DNA of 64,000 nt from Echinarachnius parma (GCA_037951105.1 JBAMJV010002045.1:1-64000), one strand, 5' to 3'; counted from the first letter of the stretch, positions 11,785-23,656 are shown. Program-made: numbers and translations. The notes: generated by a model not told the origin, from the sequence alone.

Positions 11785-12535
11785 GTTAGAGAAGAAGTAG
11801 AAGAAGAAGAAGAAGAAGGAGGAACGTCGTCAAAGAGGGAGGGATAGATATATAGGGGAGGGTAGAGGGGAAAGGGGTGAGAGGAGAAGGCAGAGAGGGG
11901 GAGGGGATTAAGGACGAGGGGAAGAAGAATACGAAATATCGGTAATGAGACATGGGGGAGAGAGGGGAGGGATAGGGGATGATGGGGGAGATCGGGGGAC
12001 GAGCGGAAGAAGAATACGAACTGTCGGTAAAGAGAAATGGGGGAGAGAGGAAATAGAGGGAGGTTAGGGTTAGGGGATAAGGGAATGGGAATAATTAAGA
12101 AAAGGAAAGTCAGTAAAGATGGGGAAGGGAAGGAGGGATAGAAGATAGGGAGGAGGAGAGGTTTTAGTTGGAAGGAGGAGAAGAAACATCGGACAAGAGA
12201 GATTGGGAGATGAAAGAGGGGGGGGGGGGTAGGTATAGGGGGAAATGGGAAGAAGGAGAAATAAAGTATAAAGTAATGTCAGGCAGAACAATGGGAAGCT
12301 TGGGAAGGGAATAGGAAGAAGCAGAAGGGGGGTGTTGAAGGAAGACAAGGGATGATGAAGAAAAATGAGGGATTGCGAAAAGATGGGCGTTGGCAGAAAG
12401 AGAAAAAGAGGGAGGGAGAAAATTGTACCAATGAGAGAGAGGGGGGGAGGGGGATAGAGGAGAGAGGAGGGGAGGGGAAAGAGAGGGGGGAGATCGGGTA
12501 GAAGATAAAGTGAGGGATGGAGAGAGGGGAGGAGA
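11785..12535. repeat. Purine tract of ~750 bp
   Basis: The + strand is almost entirely A and G for 750 bp, built from GAAGAAGAAG, GGGAGAGAGGGGAGG and similar phrases with few pyrimidines. Such strand asymmetry can form triplex (H-DNA) structures. It produces a long minus-strand frame rich in Pro, Leu and Ser that is a composition artefact. The tract lies between the exon-like array and the INSYN1-like gene. Confidence 0.8.
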
Positions 12536-14689
12536 GTTCGATCATGCACACCCACACTCACGATTACGGTATCCGCCACCGCTAAGCCGTGCATACATAT
12601 GTACATGGCGTATACGGATTTTGGCGCTATGGCAATACAACTTGGGGTTAGTACCTTTGCATCCTTCTCTGGTATTTCACGCCGCACTGTCAACCCATCA
12701 GATGGTATTTGGCGGCGTGCTGTCAACGCGACCAGACGTGCGGCCAGTGATAGCTGCTCGGAAATAGCGGTAGATGTGACGTTTATTACTTCACGGGGAG
12801 ACAGCCGCGACGTGACCAGTTATTGCTGCCTAAGAATAGTGGGGGAATGACAACGTCTAATCGTCGCACCGCTGTGACCATACCATCAGAGAGAGAGCGA
12901 CGGAAATCTTGGATTTTGTCTCCTGTTCCTGTTGCTGTAAACTCTTATTTCCTGGCAGAGTAAACACACCGTGTGGCTTATTTCTTCCCACTTCTCTCAC
13001 TGGATAGTTTGACTAGACTGCTAACAAAAATAAGATAGAAGATGAACCTCCCCTCGGCAATAACTCACTAGTCTTCATTTCGGTGCAATTATCAACCGCA
13101 AAGACTGATTTTATTCACCAGTTGGTTTCGGGTTTCTCGAGTGCTCTTTGGTTCTCATTCAAGACGATGCTGATGCTTCGGCGAGCGGATGAGAAGGAAT
13201 TAAAACCACGTTCCACTTCGGTCGGATATCGATGCGGTAACACAAGATTCGTCTTTCGTTGAGGATATTGTCACGGACGCTAACATGACTTTAAACAAAT
13301 ATAATATACATTTTCTCTGACCGCTTTTCTATCTGCATTTAAATCTTCGTCCAATCAACCTTTTCTAGAGTAATTCCATCCTAGCCCTACGGACAATACA
13401 AATGTCACATTTAATCCGAACTTGAGGAAATGACTTTGATATAAACATACAAAAGTAAAGTAAAGTTTGATTTTTTTCTTCGAGTAATTAATATCAAATT
13501 ACTTCAAATTGGAAATCTTCTAATGTCGCAAAAAAAGTTACTCTTTGTGCTTATTCGAGAATAAAGTTTCATTTGGATTTCGACCACCGGCGAAGTTTGT
13601 TAGTTTGGTCAGCATGTTTCCTACCCGGATGAATTAATCTTGATACCCAAATTAAAGCGAAATCTTTCTAAATATCTGCCGATACAGAGGAAGTCACATT
13701 TATGAAACGTAAATCGTGTAAATGACTTCAACATTTTATAACGTGTGGTGTAACAAAACAAAAACAAAACTTGAAGGAAGTAGCATATAAATAAATGACT
13801 TATTTTTATAAGCCATATTTATATTACAACATCTTAACGACGACCCAAATGACCGAATGATCTTATCTATATCTCAGGCGACCCATTTCTTGAATTCCAT
13901 CTCATCATTTAGCGCCCAGAGGACTGGCGGGACTAACATTATTGAAAGGAGATTAAAAAAAAGACCCATGTGTGAAGACGACTCTTCAAGATGAACACCA
14001 GCTAATTGGTTTCTCACGCAAGCCAACCAGTCCGGAGCCCGGAGGAGCGTCCCACACGACACGGATAAGTTCATGAAGTAGGAAGAGTTATAGCAAAAGT
14101 AGAGGTCGACAGCCCTCTGGCCGAACCGCGGAAGCGACGACGTTTTGTATAACCCCTAAAGTGCGAACCGAACAGTTGAGTTTCTTTGCACCGTGTACCA
14201 CATATAATGTTGATGGAGCTACATTATCTGTCACATGTTGAGGATTAAATAATTCCGATCACATTTTCTGTTTAATAACTCATTTGCCAATTTTACGTCG
14301 AAGGGACTTAGACGTTTAACGGAAGCTAAAAGTGGTGACTGGATTTGTTTGACCTAAATAGATGCGGATTTGTGTGTATCGCTGTGTCTTCGTCATTTGT
14401 GATTTCTGACTGGTTAGCTGGAATGCAATCAATTTTGACAATAAAATTATGAAAGGGTGGTGATACTACTTTCTAGTAACGCTGCGATTAAATCGTACCA
14501 AGTCGAAGGTTTGTTATTACGTACAATATGGAAACAAAATATCATCGAATATGACACTTAAATATTCATCTGCAGGCGATCACCTTTAACTTGGTAAATC
14601 TCCACGAGCTATTTTTGAAGCCAGCATTAATGTGAAATGGAAACCACCTTTTAACGTTTGAACGGAATCGGTACGGTGATTGATGGCGG
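12536..14689. other. Upstream flank of the INSYN1-like gene, no feature proven
   Basis: No coding sequence is supported. From 12540 to 13000 the sequence is relatively rich in CG dinucleotides (GCGGCGTG, ACGCGACC, CCGCGACGTGACC), a possible promoter-proximal stretch. The rest is AT-rich. No TATA box or start site can be assigned from sequence alone. Confidence 0.35.
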
Positions 14690-15190
14690 TGTGAGCCTGT
14701 CGGGACCTAACACTATATCGTGTGTGCTCATGTATTAAAGACGAGGAGGATAATATACGTTCTCTTATTTGGAACTCTTGCATGGATGTGGGTAACCTAT
14801 TACCCCCTTACTGCTTTTTTGTACCAACTTGCAAACGTCACGACTTTCTCCGATTCTATATACGCGAATGGTTATACTTTGGGGACCAATAATTAATTCT
14901 ACCTAATGTTGATGCATTCCAGACAAGCCGGAGGTACTCCTTACCATGTATAGGGGTACACTCATGCCCCCTCATCTATTTCGTTTTATCTTCTAAACGC
15001 CACAACTGTAATTCCCCCACTACCACCGATTGTTCTCCCGTCGGGACCTAACGCTCTAATACTGGTGTTCGTGTATTCAAGACAGCAGGATTTGCGTTCT
15101 CTTTAGGGGGTAACCACAAACCCCTCTCCTCTAACCCCTGTAGTTACTTGGCGCCACGACATATATACCGCGAATGTTTCTAAGTCTGTT
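14690..15190. repeat. Diverged tandem duplication, ~340-bp spacing
   Basis: The block from about 14695 (GTCGGGACCTAACACT, CGTGTGTGCTCATGTATTAA, GTTCTCTTATTTGG) recurs from about 15038 (GTCGGGACCTAACGCT, GTGTTCGTGTATTCAAGAC, GCGTTCTCTTTAGGG), followed in both by TACCCCC- or AACCCCT-like segments and ATATA...CGCGAATG. Two copies, strongly diverged. They lie 0.9-1.4 kb upstream of the INSYN1-like start codon. No coding capacity. Confidence 0.6.
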
Positions 15191-15914
15191 TGTTAACCAA
15201 ACGCTATTGTTAAACCTGGTGGACTAGGCAATGACTCTGTGGGGATCACAATAGCTAAGAGTGAGCGAGTTAATACCCTTATTGGCCGTGACATTGAGCG
15301 ATTGGAATAGGAACTGCGCAGAGTGGTGCACTACATGTCCGAGACACCTGATCAATCTCCCCCCTTCTCAACTTGCAAGTGGGGTGTAACAAACATTCAA
15401 TCTCACGTGATAATTTCTGTGTGGGAAAGTTTTGATGTTAATGGAAATCCCCCTTTTGCGTTTGAAAAAGCGATGCATATTAATCGCTGAATACATTTAT
15501 ATAATATTACCTGTTTTTTTTTTCGCTTTCGTGTCAGTTTACTTCGCAATAACCCTCCTGTGACTACGCTCTGTAAACTCTTATAAACTGTTTATGCATT
15601 CTACATGCTGTTGATACTGAGATGTCTATAAGCACATACTTGTTTCATAGTCAAGATTAGCATGTTTCAAGAATCACATCGACATTTTAAATCAGAAAAT
15701 GACGCACAACTCTGCCTTACAGCGAGAACATAATTATATTTTAGCTCGAATGCTGCGTACCGTGTCCGCCGTGCCGTATGGATTTCACTCCGACGAAGTG
15801 CACCTGTTTGGTTGAGTTTGCACACTAGTGTTGATACAATTCCCTTTTGCAAGCTGCATGTTTGATTAATTAAGTCGATTTCAATATAAATAGTTGCAAT
15901 ACTATCTCTTTCAG

Positions 15915-16100
15915 CATTTGATATTCAGTAATGTGCATGCTTCATCAAATAAAGCGCAATAGACCTAATTACGAATTTGTGGTTGGCAATATTCTACAGT
16001 GCACAGTGGCAGCCCTCGTCCGAAGGGAGTGGCATGTGGCATTTGGAGCACACGAACATAACAGTTTTATTATCCTTGTTGAGTTGCGGAGGATCTCGCG
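15915..16100 (+). other. Probable 5' untranslated part of the INSYN1-like exon
   Basis: A pyrimidine-rich stretch ending TCTCTTTCAG at 15905-15914 is a good splice-acceptor candidate. From there to the start codon at 16101 no in-frame ATG continues into the main frame, and an in-frame TGA sits at 16080-16082. The coding start is therefore in this exon. A short upstream reading frame begins at ATG 15931 and overlaps the start. Exon boundaries are inferred. Confidence 0.4.
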
Positions 16101-17153
16101 ATGCCAGCAGATCAAGGATCAGCAATAGCAACGGAAGGCATGGGTCTTTCTCTAGGCCCTACGTCTTGTGACGTCATCGTCATCGAACAAGAAACCAGCA
16201 AACAGAGCGACGTCGCTGAAGTCAAACCCGTCCCAAATAAAGGTCATAGGACCAAGGTTGACGCGTCCCCGAAGCTGCGCGTCCAGTTTAACGTCCCGCC
16301 ACAAACCGACGCTCCGGCACCGAAACCATGCAGGAAGTGGAAGCACAAGTTGAAGCAGCAGATCACCGTGGTGGTCAAGGACTTGGAGAAAGTGGTCTCC
16401 GAGTTAAGCTCCGTGGTCGTCGAGCTGCGGGGCGTTCTAGTCCAGATAGAGCGTGTGTCGACCGAGCTGGACGCGTCGCTGATCGGCAAACGGACTGTGA
16501 AAGTGAACAAGGTACATCATCGCAACCACATGATGACGTCGTGCCTTGCGAGTGACAGCTCGCAGGAGAGACTGGACTCTCCCGAACTACTAAGAATGTC
16601 GGCACGAATGCGACGTCGGATCAGCGCGAAGTCGCGACGGTGCTCCGCGCTCGGGTCGAAGCCGAAATCGGAGTCGGAATCGAGTCTTGCCACCGAGTCG
16701 AGCCCGAGGAAGGAAATCATCGGTCCTGCCCGCCGCCTGGTAAGAAAAACCCTGAGCGAAGACGGCAGTCACCACGAAACTGGTGGGGAAGAGTCTGACT
16801 ACGGTACAAAGTCGGACGCGGAATCTTTCAACCATCGCAGCTTCGACATGGGCTCGTGCGCGAGTTCGACCCGCCACACGCCGGCCACCAGCGATGTCGA
16901 GGGACTATCCAACGCAGGAAACTTCTCGGACTTTGAGATCGTAGTCAGTCCCGAGCTCGCACTGCGATCGGAGTTCTTGATGAGGTCCCCCGCGATGAGT
17001 CGGATGTCGATGACGTCGTGTAGCGATGGCGAATCGTGCGAGTTCCACGCCGACTACAATAGGGATATCAATACGTGGACGACCTACGCGCTGGTCCATG
17101 ACGCTCCCAGTAACAGTGACACGTGGGATTCAGACAGGGAAGTCTGTGTTTAA
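16101..17153 (+). CDS. INSYN1-like coiled-coil protein (inhibitory synaptic factor 1 / DUF4589-like)
   Basis: This intact 350-residue frame is the only long GC-rich frame in the window. Residues about 82-126 form a coiled coil (VVKDLEKVVSELSSVVVELR, then GVLVQIERVSTELD). From memory it resembles the N-terminal helix of vertebrate INSYN1 (QLEGILRELKEVAKELREVV, then SQIDKLTSDFD). A C-terminal NTWTTYALVHD is reminiscent of the WTT segment after that helix, though here it is far away. INSYN1 is a soluble partner of gephyrin and the dystrophin complex at inhibitory synapses; a similar role here is inference. Residues 150-300 are Ser-rich and low complexity, with basic patches (RMRRRISAKSRR). There is no signal peptide or membrane segment. 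The start at 16101 is preceded by an in-frame stop at 16080. No intron interrupts the frame. It is longer than my memory of vertebrate INSYN1 (about 290 residues). Confidence 0.6.
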   Translation: MPADQGSAIATEGMGLSLGPTSCDVIVIEQETSKQSDVAEVKPVPNKGHRTKVDASPKLRVQFNVPPQTDAPAPKPCRKWKHKLKQQITVVVKDLEKVVSELSSVVVELRGVLVQIERVSTELDASLIGKRTVKVNKVHHRNHMMTSCLASDSSQERLDSPELLRMSARMRRRISAKSRRCSALGSKPKSESESSLATESSPRKEIIGPARRLVRKTLSEDGSHHETGGEESDYGTKSDAESFNHRSFDMGSCASSTRHTPATSDVEGLSNAGNFSDFEIVVSPELALRSEFLMRSPAMSRMSMTSCSDGESCEFHADYNRDINTWTTYALVHDAPSNSDTWDSDREVCV

Positions 17154-18608
17154 CGATAGCTGTATATATTTCTAGAAATTATATAGTGCCAGTAAGATCG
17201 ATCTCACTAGTTTGTAAAAATGTTTTAAAACGAATGAGATATTTTTGGTCCAGAAGTAATACGTTCAATTTAATTGTTCTATTGTTCGTGTGGATTATTC
17301 TCAATTGATGTGTTTTGGTTAATTAATAGTTACATATCACGACAATCACAAACCTTTCTTCAATCGAAAGGTTAAAGTTGCCATGAAATCGATATTGTTC
17401 AGATCATATTAATAAGTAAACGGAAACTAAGACGTCATAAAATAAGTTGATTTAGATGACCTTTATTTGCAAATGTTAGATCATCATACGTTCGCTAGTC
17501 CGTCTTTGACAAAACGGTTACTAGTATTCACTTTCAACGTCGGGTAATAATTATAGGTGGGTTTGCAATAACGTCTTTGAAATTACGGCTATTTATCTCA
17601 TCTAGTGGATTTCTTTGAACAAGGGGGAAGAACTCCTACTCAGATAACCACCGTTGATAATAAGACACGCTCCAGCTTAACAAACATTGCGCCTTCCATT
17701 TAATGTTATCTACTCTTGATGTTGACATAGCGCCCACAAAGCCGTTCTACCCTCTCGAATACGGAATTCATCACGGATATTGCAAAGACTGAAGTTTATT
17801 TAAAACATCCAATCTTTCTTTCTTCTTGAGCCATTTTGCGGGAAACAGTATATTCTTCACGAAGATTGCAAACAGTCTGTGAGGTTTTCAATACATGCTT
17901 CCAACCGTTGTTGAGGATATAAGAGTTTGCTTAGTTTTTTTTTTGCACGGAATACTGAATTTATCACGCATATTTACTGAGTCTGAGATTCTTTCTCGCG
18001 TCGTTTTCTGGAAAATGATATTGATTTTCAAAGATCGAATATAGATTGTACTATTTTCTCCTTCCTATAATTAAATAAGCATTTTCTGTAAAAAAAAAAA
18101 ATTAAATACCGCTAAGGTTTATCCTGTACAGGCTGCAAAAGTTCGCTCTGTATTGTTTTCACAATTAATTTACAAACAAATTTGTGGTATTAACGCAAAA
18201 CGCAGTAGATTTGCTCTGGTATTATGCATGCTTTCTCATATTTCCGGTTATAATGCAGGACAAATTAAGTGTATGATATGATTGATATATTGTGTGCATT
18301 CAGTCACGTCCTACGCTATTGATATTTAAAAATATTCGCGAATAACACCTATAAACGTTTAAAAAAAACACCTGCAAGCCGTGTGCCAGCGATACACATA
18401 TCAAATGCAGCAATGATCGATCACAGCTGACCCACAAAGGCCCTTTTGCGAAGGTTTTTCCGATAATTTATGACACAAATCATTAAATCAATAAGGTATG
18501 GTGTGACTGATTGGGGAGAGGGAGGGACATTCTTTGTTTCTCTGATTCGTTTCTTGTTTTCGAATTGCTGCCCTTATTTTTGTATTTATTATTATTATTT
18601 TAATTATT
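17154..18608 (+). other. 3' flank of the INSYN1-like gene
   Basis: AT-rich sequence without further coding potential. The first possible variant polyadenylation hexamer I notice is ATTAAA at 18070-18075, followed by an A run at 18090-18101. A canonical AATAAA is not obvious earlier, so the end of the transcript is uncertain. A weak internal duplication is visible (CGGAATTCATCACGGATATT near 17760 and GGAATACTGAATTTATCACG near 17950). Confidence 0.3.
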
Positions 18609-18855
18609 AGTGGGGCACCTGCCACCTCGTGCCCTCCCTCCGGTAGCTACGCCAGTTGTATACATTTATCCACTATCGGTAGTATCAGTCATATATTATT
18701 GTGAATGGACGTTGAGGAAGTTACTGTTTTTGGTCAAATCATCGGTGGGGGCACCTACCCCCTCGTGCCCCCCCCCCCCCCCTCCCCCTCCCGGTAGCAA
18801 CGCTCATTGTATACATATATACACTATCGGTAATATCAGTCAGATATTATTGTGA
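18609..18855. repeat. Duplicated GTGGCGTAGC-type fragments with C run
   Basis: Two tandem segments of about 165 bp share GGGGCACCT, CCTCGTGCCC, CCGGTAGC, ACGC-CA, GTATACAT, ACACTATCGGTA and ATATCAGTCA (starting near 18611 and 18747). The second has a C run at 18770-18783. The phrase GGTAGCTACGCCA marks the short-element end seen elsewhere. This is a recent local duplication of a decayed element plus flank. Confidence 0.6.
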
Positions 18856-19084
18856 ATGGATGGCGAGGAAGTCCGACCCAGTGACTTTAATTGATGCAGA
18901 TTACGGTTGGCAGAATCGCATTCAGGTTTAATTACACCTTTACCATTAGGGAAATTATTCTGTTTGTGACGTCTCCGAAAAGCGCGCGTAATAATATTTA
19001 CGACCTTTTGTCATCAATCAGCTTAAAGATCGCCAAGCATGGCTTGTGTATGCTATACCTCCGCGTATCTCCATGTTGAACTAG

Positions 19085-19185
19085 GCTAGTTTGTGCGCAC
19101 TGAGCCAGATTGCACGTCATCGTGCGCAAGGCGTTCGCAAGATGGCACCGCGCAGCTGATTAACGAATCAGAACCACATCTCCAC
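19085..19185. repeat. Dispersed repeat shared with the TTAGAGGGCG family
   Basis: The phrase GTGCGCACTGAGCCAG, then GCGTTCGCAAGATGGCACCG and CTGATTAACGAATCAGAACC, recurs in diverged form near 33770-33840, 45800-45890, 46630-46730 and 50960-51050. In two of these places (33695 and 50885) it lies inside or next to a TTAA-flanked element, so this is probably an interior fragment of that element. Confidence 0.5.
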
Positions 19186-19335
19186 CCTTAACATACTTGT
19201 ATAGATGATAAATAAGTCACATACGAATTCATAATGAATCTTTGACATAATGTTGATTGGTATTGTAGATATAAAGTTCGTCATAATTATATTTATGTTT
19301 GATCACGATGGGAGATCATTATAATGAATGTGACC

Positions 19336-19700
19336 TTAAAGGCATGCCTGTAAAGTATCTAACTCCACGAAAATTACTTGGAGCTTCCTCGTTTCTCTTC
19401 TACCGTGTTGTTTAGCTTATGGTAAGAGAAGAATAAAATAGGGTTAGATTTTTTCAAATGCCCCTTTAGTATGACGATATCTATCATTCAGCTCAAAAGC
19501 GTTAATAGACGGTCATAAACCTCATAAACGTCCGTTGTATAAAAGCTGACGCATATTTTCGCTTTTTTAAAAGCAGTGTTCTTTTTCAATAAAACTTTCA
19601 CACATCATTCGGACAATTATCTTACAATGATTTTGGTACAGGATTGAAGTCTCAAATGTCATTTTGGGCAATATCTGACACTTTACAGGTGCACCTTTAA
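19336..19700. mobile_element. TTAA-flanked MITE, family GGCATGCCTGTAAAG (copy 1)
   Basis: The segment begins TTAAAGGCATGCCTGTAAAG and ends CTTTACAGGTGCACCTTTAA, giving inverted ends and a duplicated TTAA, 365 bp in total. A diverged relative lies at 38881-39209; both share AGCGTTAATAGACGGT- and ATCTTACAAT-TTGGTA-like phrases in the same order. Non-coding; piggyBac-type mobilisation inferred from the TTAA. Confidence 0.8.
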
Positions 19701-20383
19701 ACATAATCAGAATGTATCAACCAAATAACGTGATATATTTCTAACGTCAACATTTTTTTTTTCATTTACCAGAATTATGTTATATCAAAAATGCGAAAAC
19801 CATTGTGCACACACAACTCGGTGTTTATTATTATTGGTATCAACTAGCGTAACATGGATAGAACACTGTCATGGACAAAATATCACTAACGTGACTAATA
19901 ATGTGGCGTTACGTTGAAAGGTTTTCTTGGTTTAAATAACGTTCATATTGGTTATATGCGTTTTTGGTCCGAATACAACTTACCTTGTAGAAAACTTTTA
20001 GCGATAATGTGATGTCTGTCCCTCTTTTCTCTCTAAAGACTCTATTTTATTTTTTATCCATTTACATCCATCTTTGTAAATGGTTTGAAAATAATTTTCC
20101 TCTAATTCCAGCTCTATTTATCCAACGTAATGGAGCACCAACTGCCATTAACAATTTCTTCTTGTTGACTTGCTTTTCTGTAACCAAGGAAACGGTTTTA
20201 ATGGTAAAAACCTTTCCCCTTCAGGCGGCCTATATGATGAGGATATATTTGACCTGTTTATATAATTCTAAAGAGCAAATGGGACAGCTCTTCTAGGAAA
20301 AAACCGCTTACCAGACTAACTTGTCCATTCGTATTAGGTGACTCTTATACCATCATTACTAACCAAACCCGATAGACAATGTG
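19701..20383. other. Intergenic, no gene seen
   Basis: AT-rich. A 95-codon frame at 20009-20296 on the + strand has no motif I recognise and has the composition of surrounding DNA, so it is not called as a gene. Confidence 0.45.
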
Positions 20384-20840
20384 AACACACTGTGAGTACT
20401 TTGTAAGCAAACTGTGATAACACTGTGATCACACTGAAAGCACACTGTGATCGCACTGTGAGCAAACTGAAAGCACACTGTGAGCAAACTGTGCTGGCAC
20501 TGTGAGCACACGGATTGCACTGTGAGAGCACACTGCAAACACAATGTGAGCACACTGATTGCACTGATTGCACTGTGAGCATACTGTGAGCATTCTGTGA
20601 TCCGACTGTGAGCACACTGTGATCGCACTGTGAGCGCACTGTGATCACACTATGAGCACACTGTGAGCCCACCGGGAGCACAATGTGGGCACACTGTGAT
20701 CACAATATGAGCACACTCAGCATCCTGTGATCGCACTATGAGTATGAGCACATTTTGATCGCACTATGAACAAACTGCGATCGCATTGATTTCATCCATT
20801 GATCGCATTACGGTATGAGCACACTGTAATCGCATAATTA
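20384..20840. repeat. Minisatellite with 10-11-bp unit CACTGTGAGCA
   Basis: About 40 diverged tandem units alternate between CACTGTGAGCA and CACTGTGATCG. The order of the two variants is partly regular (GTGAGCACACTGTGATCGCA recurs). The unit is close to one DNA helical turn. The minus strand reads as a Ser/Cys/Thr/Val/Leu repeat (LTVCSQCDHS-like) only because the 11-mer cycles through all frames. Confidence 0.85.
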
Positions 20841-21378
20841 AAAAGACACACTGTAAGTAAATGTCCCAATATAACGTGATCTTCACATGGGGGAAACACT
20901 GGTGACACATTGTTTTTTTCCGGTAGAGTTATCAATATGACTGTATAATATGAAACTGCTGGTGATATTTATTATCAGCCAATTAATCATTATTTGAACC
21001 ATATAATAGCCAGAGCATCTAGATTAATGTTTTAAATGCAAATCCTATTTATATCGTCTAGATTTTATGTCGCCATGTTTATGTATTTGCGATGCGATTA
21101 TAATAAATAAACATATTCTGATAAGATAAGGTTTCGATGTTTACGTATATTGAATTTTTTTTTTTTTTTTTTTTTAATCAGTGAGCTGTATTTCATATAA
21201 GTTTAGAAGCGACAGTATGCGTCAAGCATCTAAGGGGTGGTCAGTCTATATATTTCTTTAAAGTTCATATTTGTATTTCTTTTTTTAACAATTACAGTTT
21301 ATGTAAAATTATTTGGGGTGTAAGCATGCCCCCTCCCTCCCCACCACCCTCATTGTAGCTACTGAGTTAAGTAATGTA

Positions 21379-21519
21379 TTAAAGGGGTAGTACAGTTTTG
21401 GTAACGCTGAGCTTTAGTAACCTAAACCTACACAATAACATTACAAACTAATAGTTATAACTCCACCATGCTCGAAATGTATAGAAAATTACAAACGACT
21501 AAGTAAAAAGCTTGTTATT
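21379..21519. mobile_element. TTAA MITE, family GGGRTAGT, left end only (copy 2)
   Basis: Starts TTAAAGGGGTAGTACAG and follows the family through TAATAGTTATAACTCCACCA and ACGACTAAGTAAAAAGC, then similarity stops near 21519. The right end is missing, so this is a truncated copy of about 140 bp. Confidence 0.85.
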
Positions 21520-23040
21520 TTTTGTTTTTTAGGGGTGAAGCTTAGCAGGTAGAATAAAAGTAATAGAAAAAATAATATTACAAATATGACAAAAATGTAC
21601 ATCAAATAGTCAAAAGATATGTGATGTGATTCTAACCGAGGCAGAACGCTCAGTGAATGGAACATTAGTTCCGACTGCATTAAAGGGATCTGGTTACATA
21701 CATTGTCAAAAGAACAATTGACAATTCGGTAAAACAAAATTCTGTGCAAAATTGAGAGAGATCTTCTGCAATATGAATAGATTCCATGCCCATACCCTTT
21801 GATCTACGTATATACAACCAAAAGTGCAAGAGTTTTATTTGACAATATTATTAGTACCATAAGACCATTATTTTAAACATTTGGACTGACAATATTTGAT
21901 TAATTTGTATACGTGTAGAGTGCTGAAATAAAAGGCATGAACTGCAGTTTGATAACCCATAGAAGAAAAAACAACGGATTAGGCCCATTTCTTATTTTTG
22001 TTTGTAAAGTATTATAAACACCCTTTTGGCATGTTTGGGGGGTCTCCTGTATTGAAGGTATTGAATTTTTAGTGGTATTATTGTGTGTGTTTTTAATTGT
22101 TGTATCATTTGATATGTTCAAGCTTTGAATTGTGCATAATAATGAAAATAACTTTATCAACTTTCGATTACATAAGTTTAATATTAGACAAATTACTATG
22201 AGTGATGACACAGAGTGTTAATTATAGAATACATTTGCAGGTTATAAAGTATATTGATTACGTTGTATATATTCATATTTTATCATTTTTAAAGATCGAT
22301 GGCCTATAATATAAACCTATATCTCATTGCTCAAAGCAACACTATTAATGATCAATATGTACATTTATGATGTTATGTTATTTGTAAAATTTGATAAAGA
22401 GTTTAATAAATCTATTCAATATTTATTATGAAACATATCACGATTTGCTTGCCCCCTTTTTCATATGTGTATAGCTAGATATTGAATTTTAGAAGTGCGC
22501 AACCCAGAGTAGTTGAGCATCGATCAATGCTTGAGATATGAGTAAAATGGTGAAGGCGAAGCTGCAGGCGTACTTCGGTTCGTACAAAAATGATCAATGA
22601 CTTTTGAAAGGACCTCGAACGGCTTTTAAACATTATATTCACACAAGGAAATGTATAGATCAAGAAACGTGAAAATTGAAAGCGTCTAGGGGTGTGTCAC
22701 GCAATTAAATCAATATAATGAGGGTAGAGAATGAAATGCAGTAACACTAATGAACCGACCTACAAATTTCACCTTTTTCTCCATTTCTCAAGTTTTTATG
22801 TAACACTTTTACAGGAATTATAAATTCTTGCATTTGTAAAATAATGATGCTTGTGAGTGGTAAATTGCACTCTGGTGTTATGTGTATGCGTGTGTGCATA
22901 TTGCGAGTAACAGTGTATGATAGAAAACATCATTATAATTATGTATATATTTAACATGTGTAAACTATAATATCTCACCAGACAGTATCTGTTGCCAAGT
23001 GCATCATAAATCATAAATATCGGATATTAAAATTGATGCC
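21520..23040. other. Intergenic, AT-rich, no gene seen
   Basis: No supported coding sequence. Several minus-strand frames up to about 100 codons (for example 21900-22211) are rich in Ile, Leu, Asn and Tyr, as expected of AT-rich DNA, and show no motif. Confidence 0.5.
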
Positions 23041-23113
23041 AATATCGTGTTAACGTTTACGTGCGCACACGCACACATACACGCACGCACACACACATAC
23101 ATACATACATACA
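23041..23113. repeat. (CA)n and (CATA)n microsatellite
   Basis: Mixed CA, CACG and CATA dinucleotide and tetranucleotide repeats, ending in about six ATAC units. Confidence 0.85.
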
Positions 23114-23635
23114 GAAAGAACATCATGGTTATAGGGATGGCGTTATATAAAAACATAGTTATCGATAATAAATGATTATACGCGAATGATTCATATCGGT
23201 TCTTTGTTCGTGTATTAAAACTATGTCTTCTTTCATGTTGTGTGAAATATGTTAAAGATTATTAGGCTTTGCTAGCGCATTGCTGTGCGGATTGCATTGG
23301 CAATAGTATGATGCAAACACAATACATTATGCTTTGAAGCCATTTTACAAATGAAAATCTACTTTATACAATATATATATACTCTGGTATGTCAGCTCCA
23401 ACAAGTTGAAGGCGCTATAAATCACACGACTATGGTGCATTTCCTGAAGAGAGTGAGTGAGTGGGTCGTCCCTTTTTTCGCTCTTTCACTTAAAATGTTG
23501 TTTCAAGGAGGTTAAGTGATGCACATGAGGCATGGAGGAAGAAAGGTTGGAGAGGAGGGGGGGGGGGGGATCATGAGATGAACGGTTTGCTTTAAGATTA
23601 AACAAGTTATATATAATTGTTTATTATAATGATGA

Positions 23636-23656
23636 TTATGCTGATGATGCTGATGC

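Noticed and set aside
12070-12726. 218-codon minus-strand frame rich in Pro, Leu and Ser
   Set aside because: Lies on the homopurine tract, whose complement is pyrimidine-only and so rarely contains stop codons.
16152-16877. Several overlapping frames on both strands inside the INSYN1-like gene
   Set aside because: Shadows of a GC-rich coding exon; only the 350-codon frame spans the region with sensible amino-acid composition and a recognisable coiled coil.
20009-20296. 95-codon + strand frame
   Set aside because: Hydrophobic, AT-driven composition and no recognised motif or splice context.
20334-20681. 115-codon minus-strand Ser/Cys/Val repeat protein
   Set aside because: An 11-bp minisatellite cycles through frames; three overlapping frames show the same pattern, which argues for DNA repeat rather than protein.
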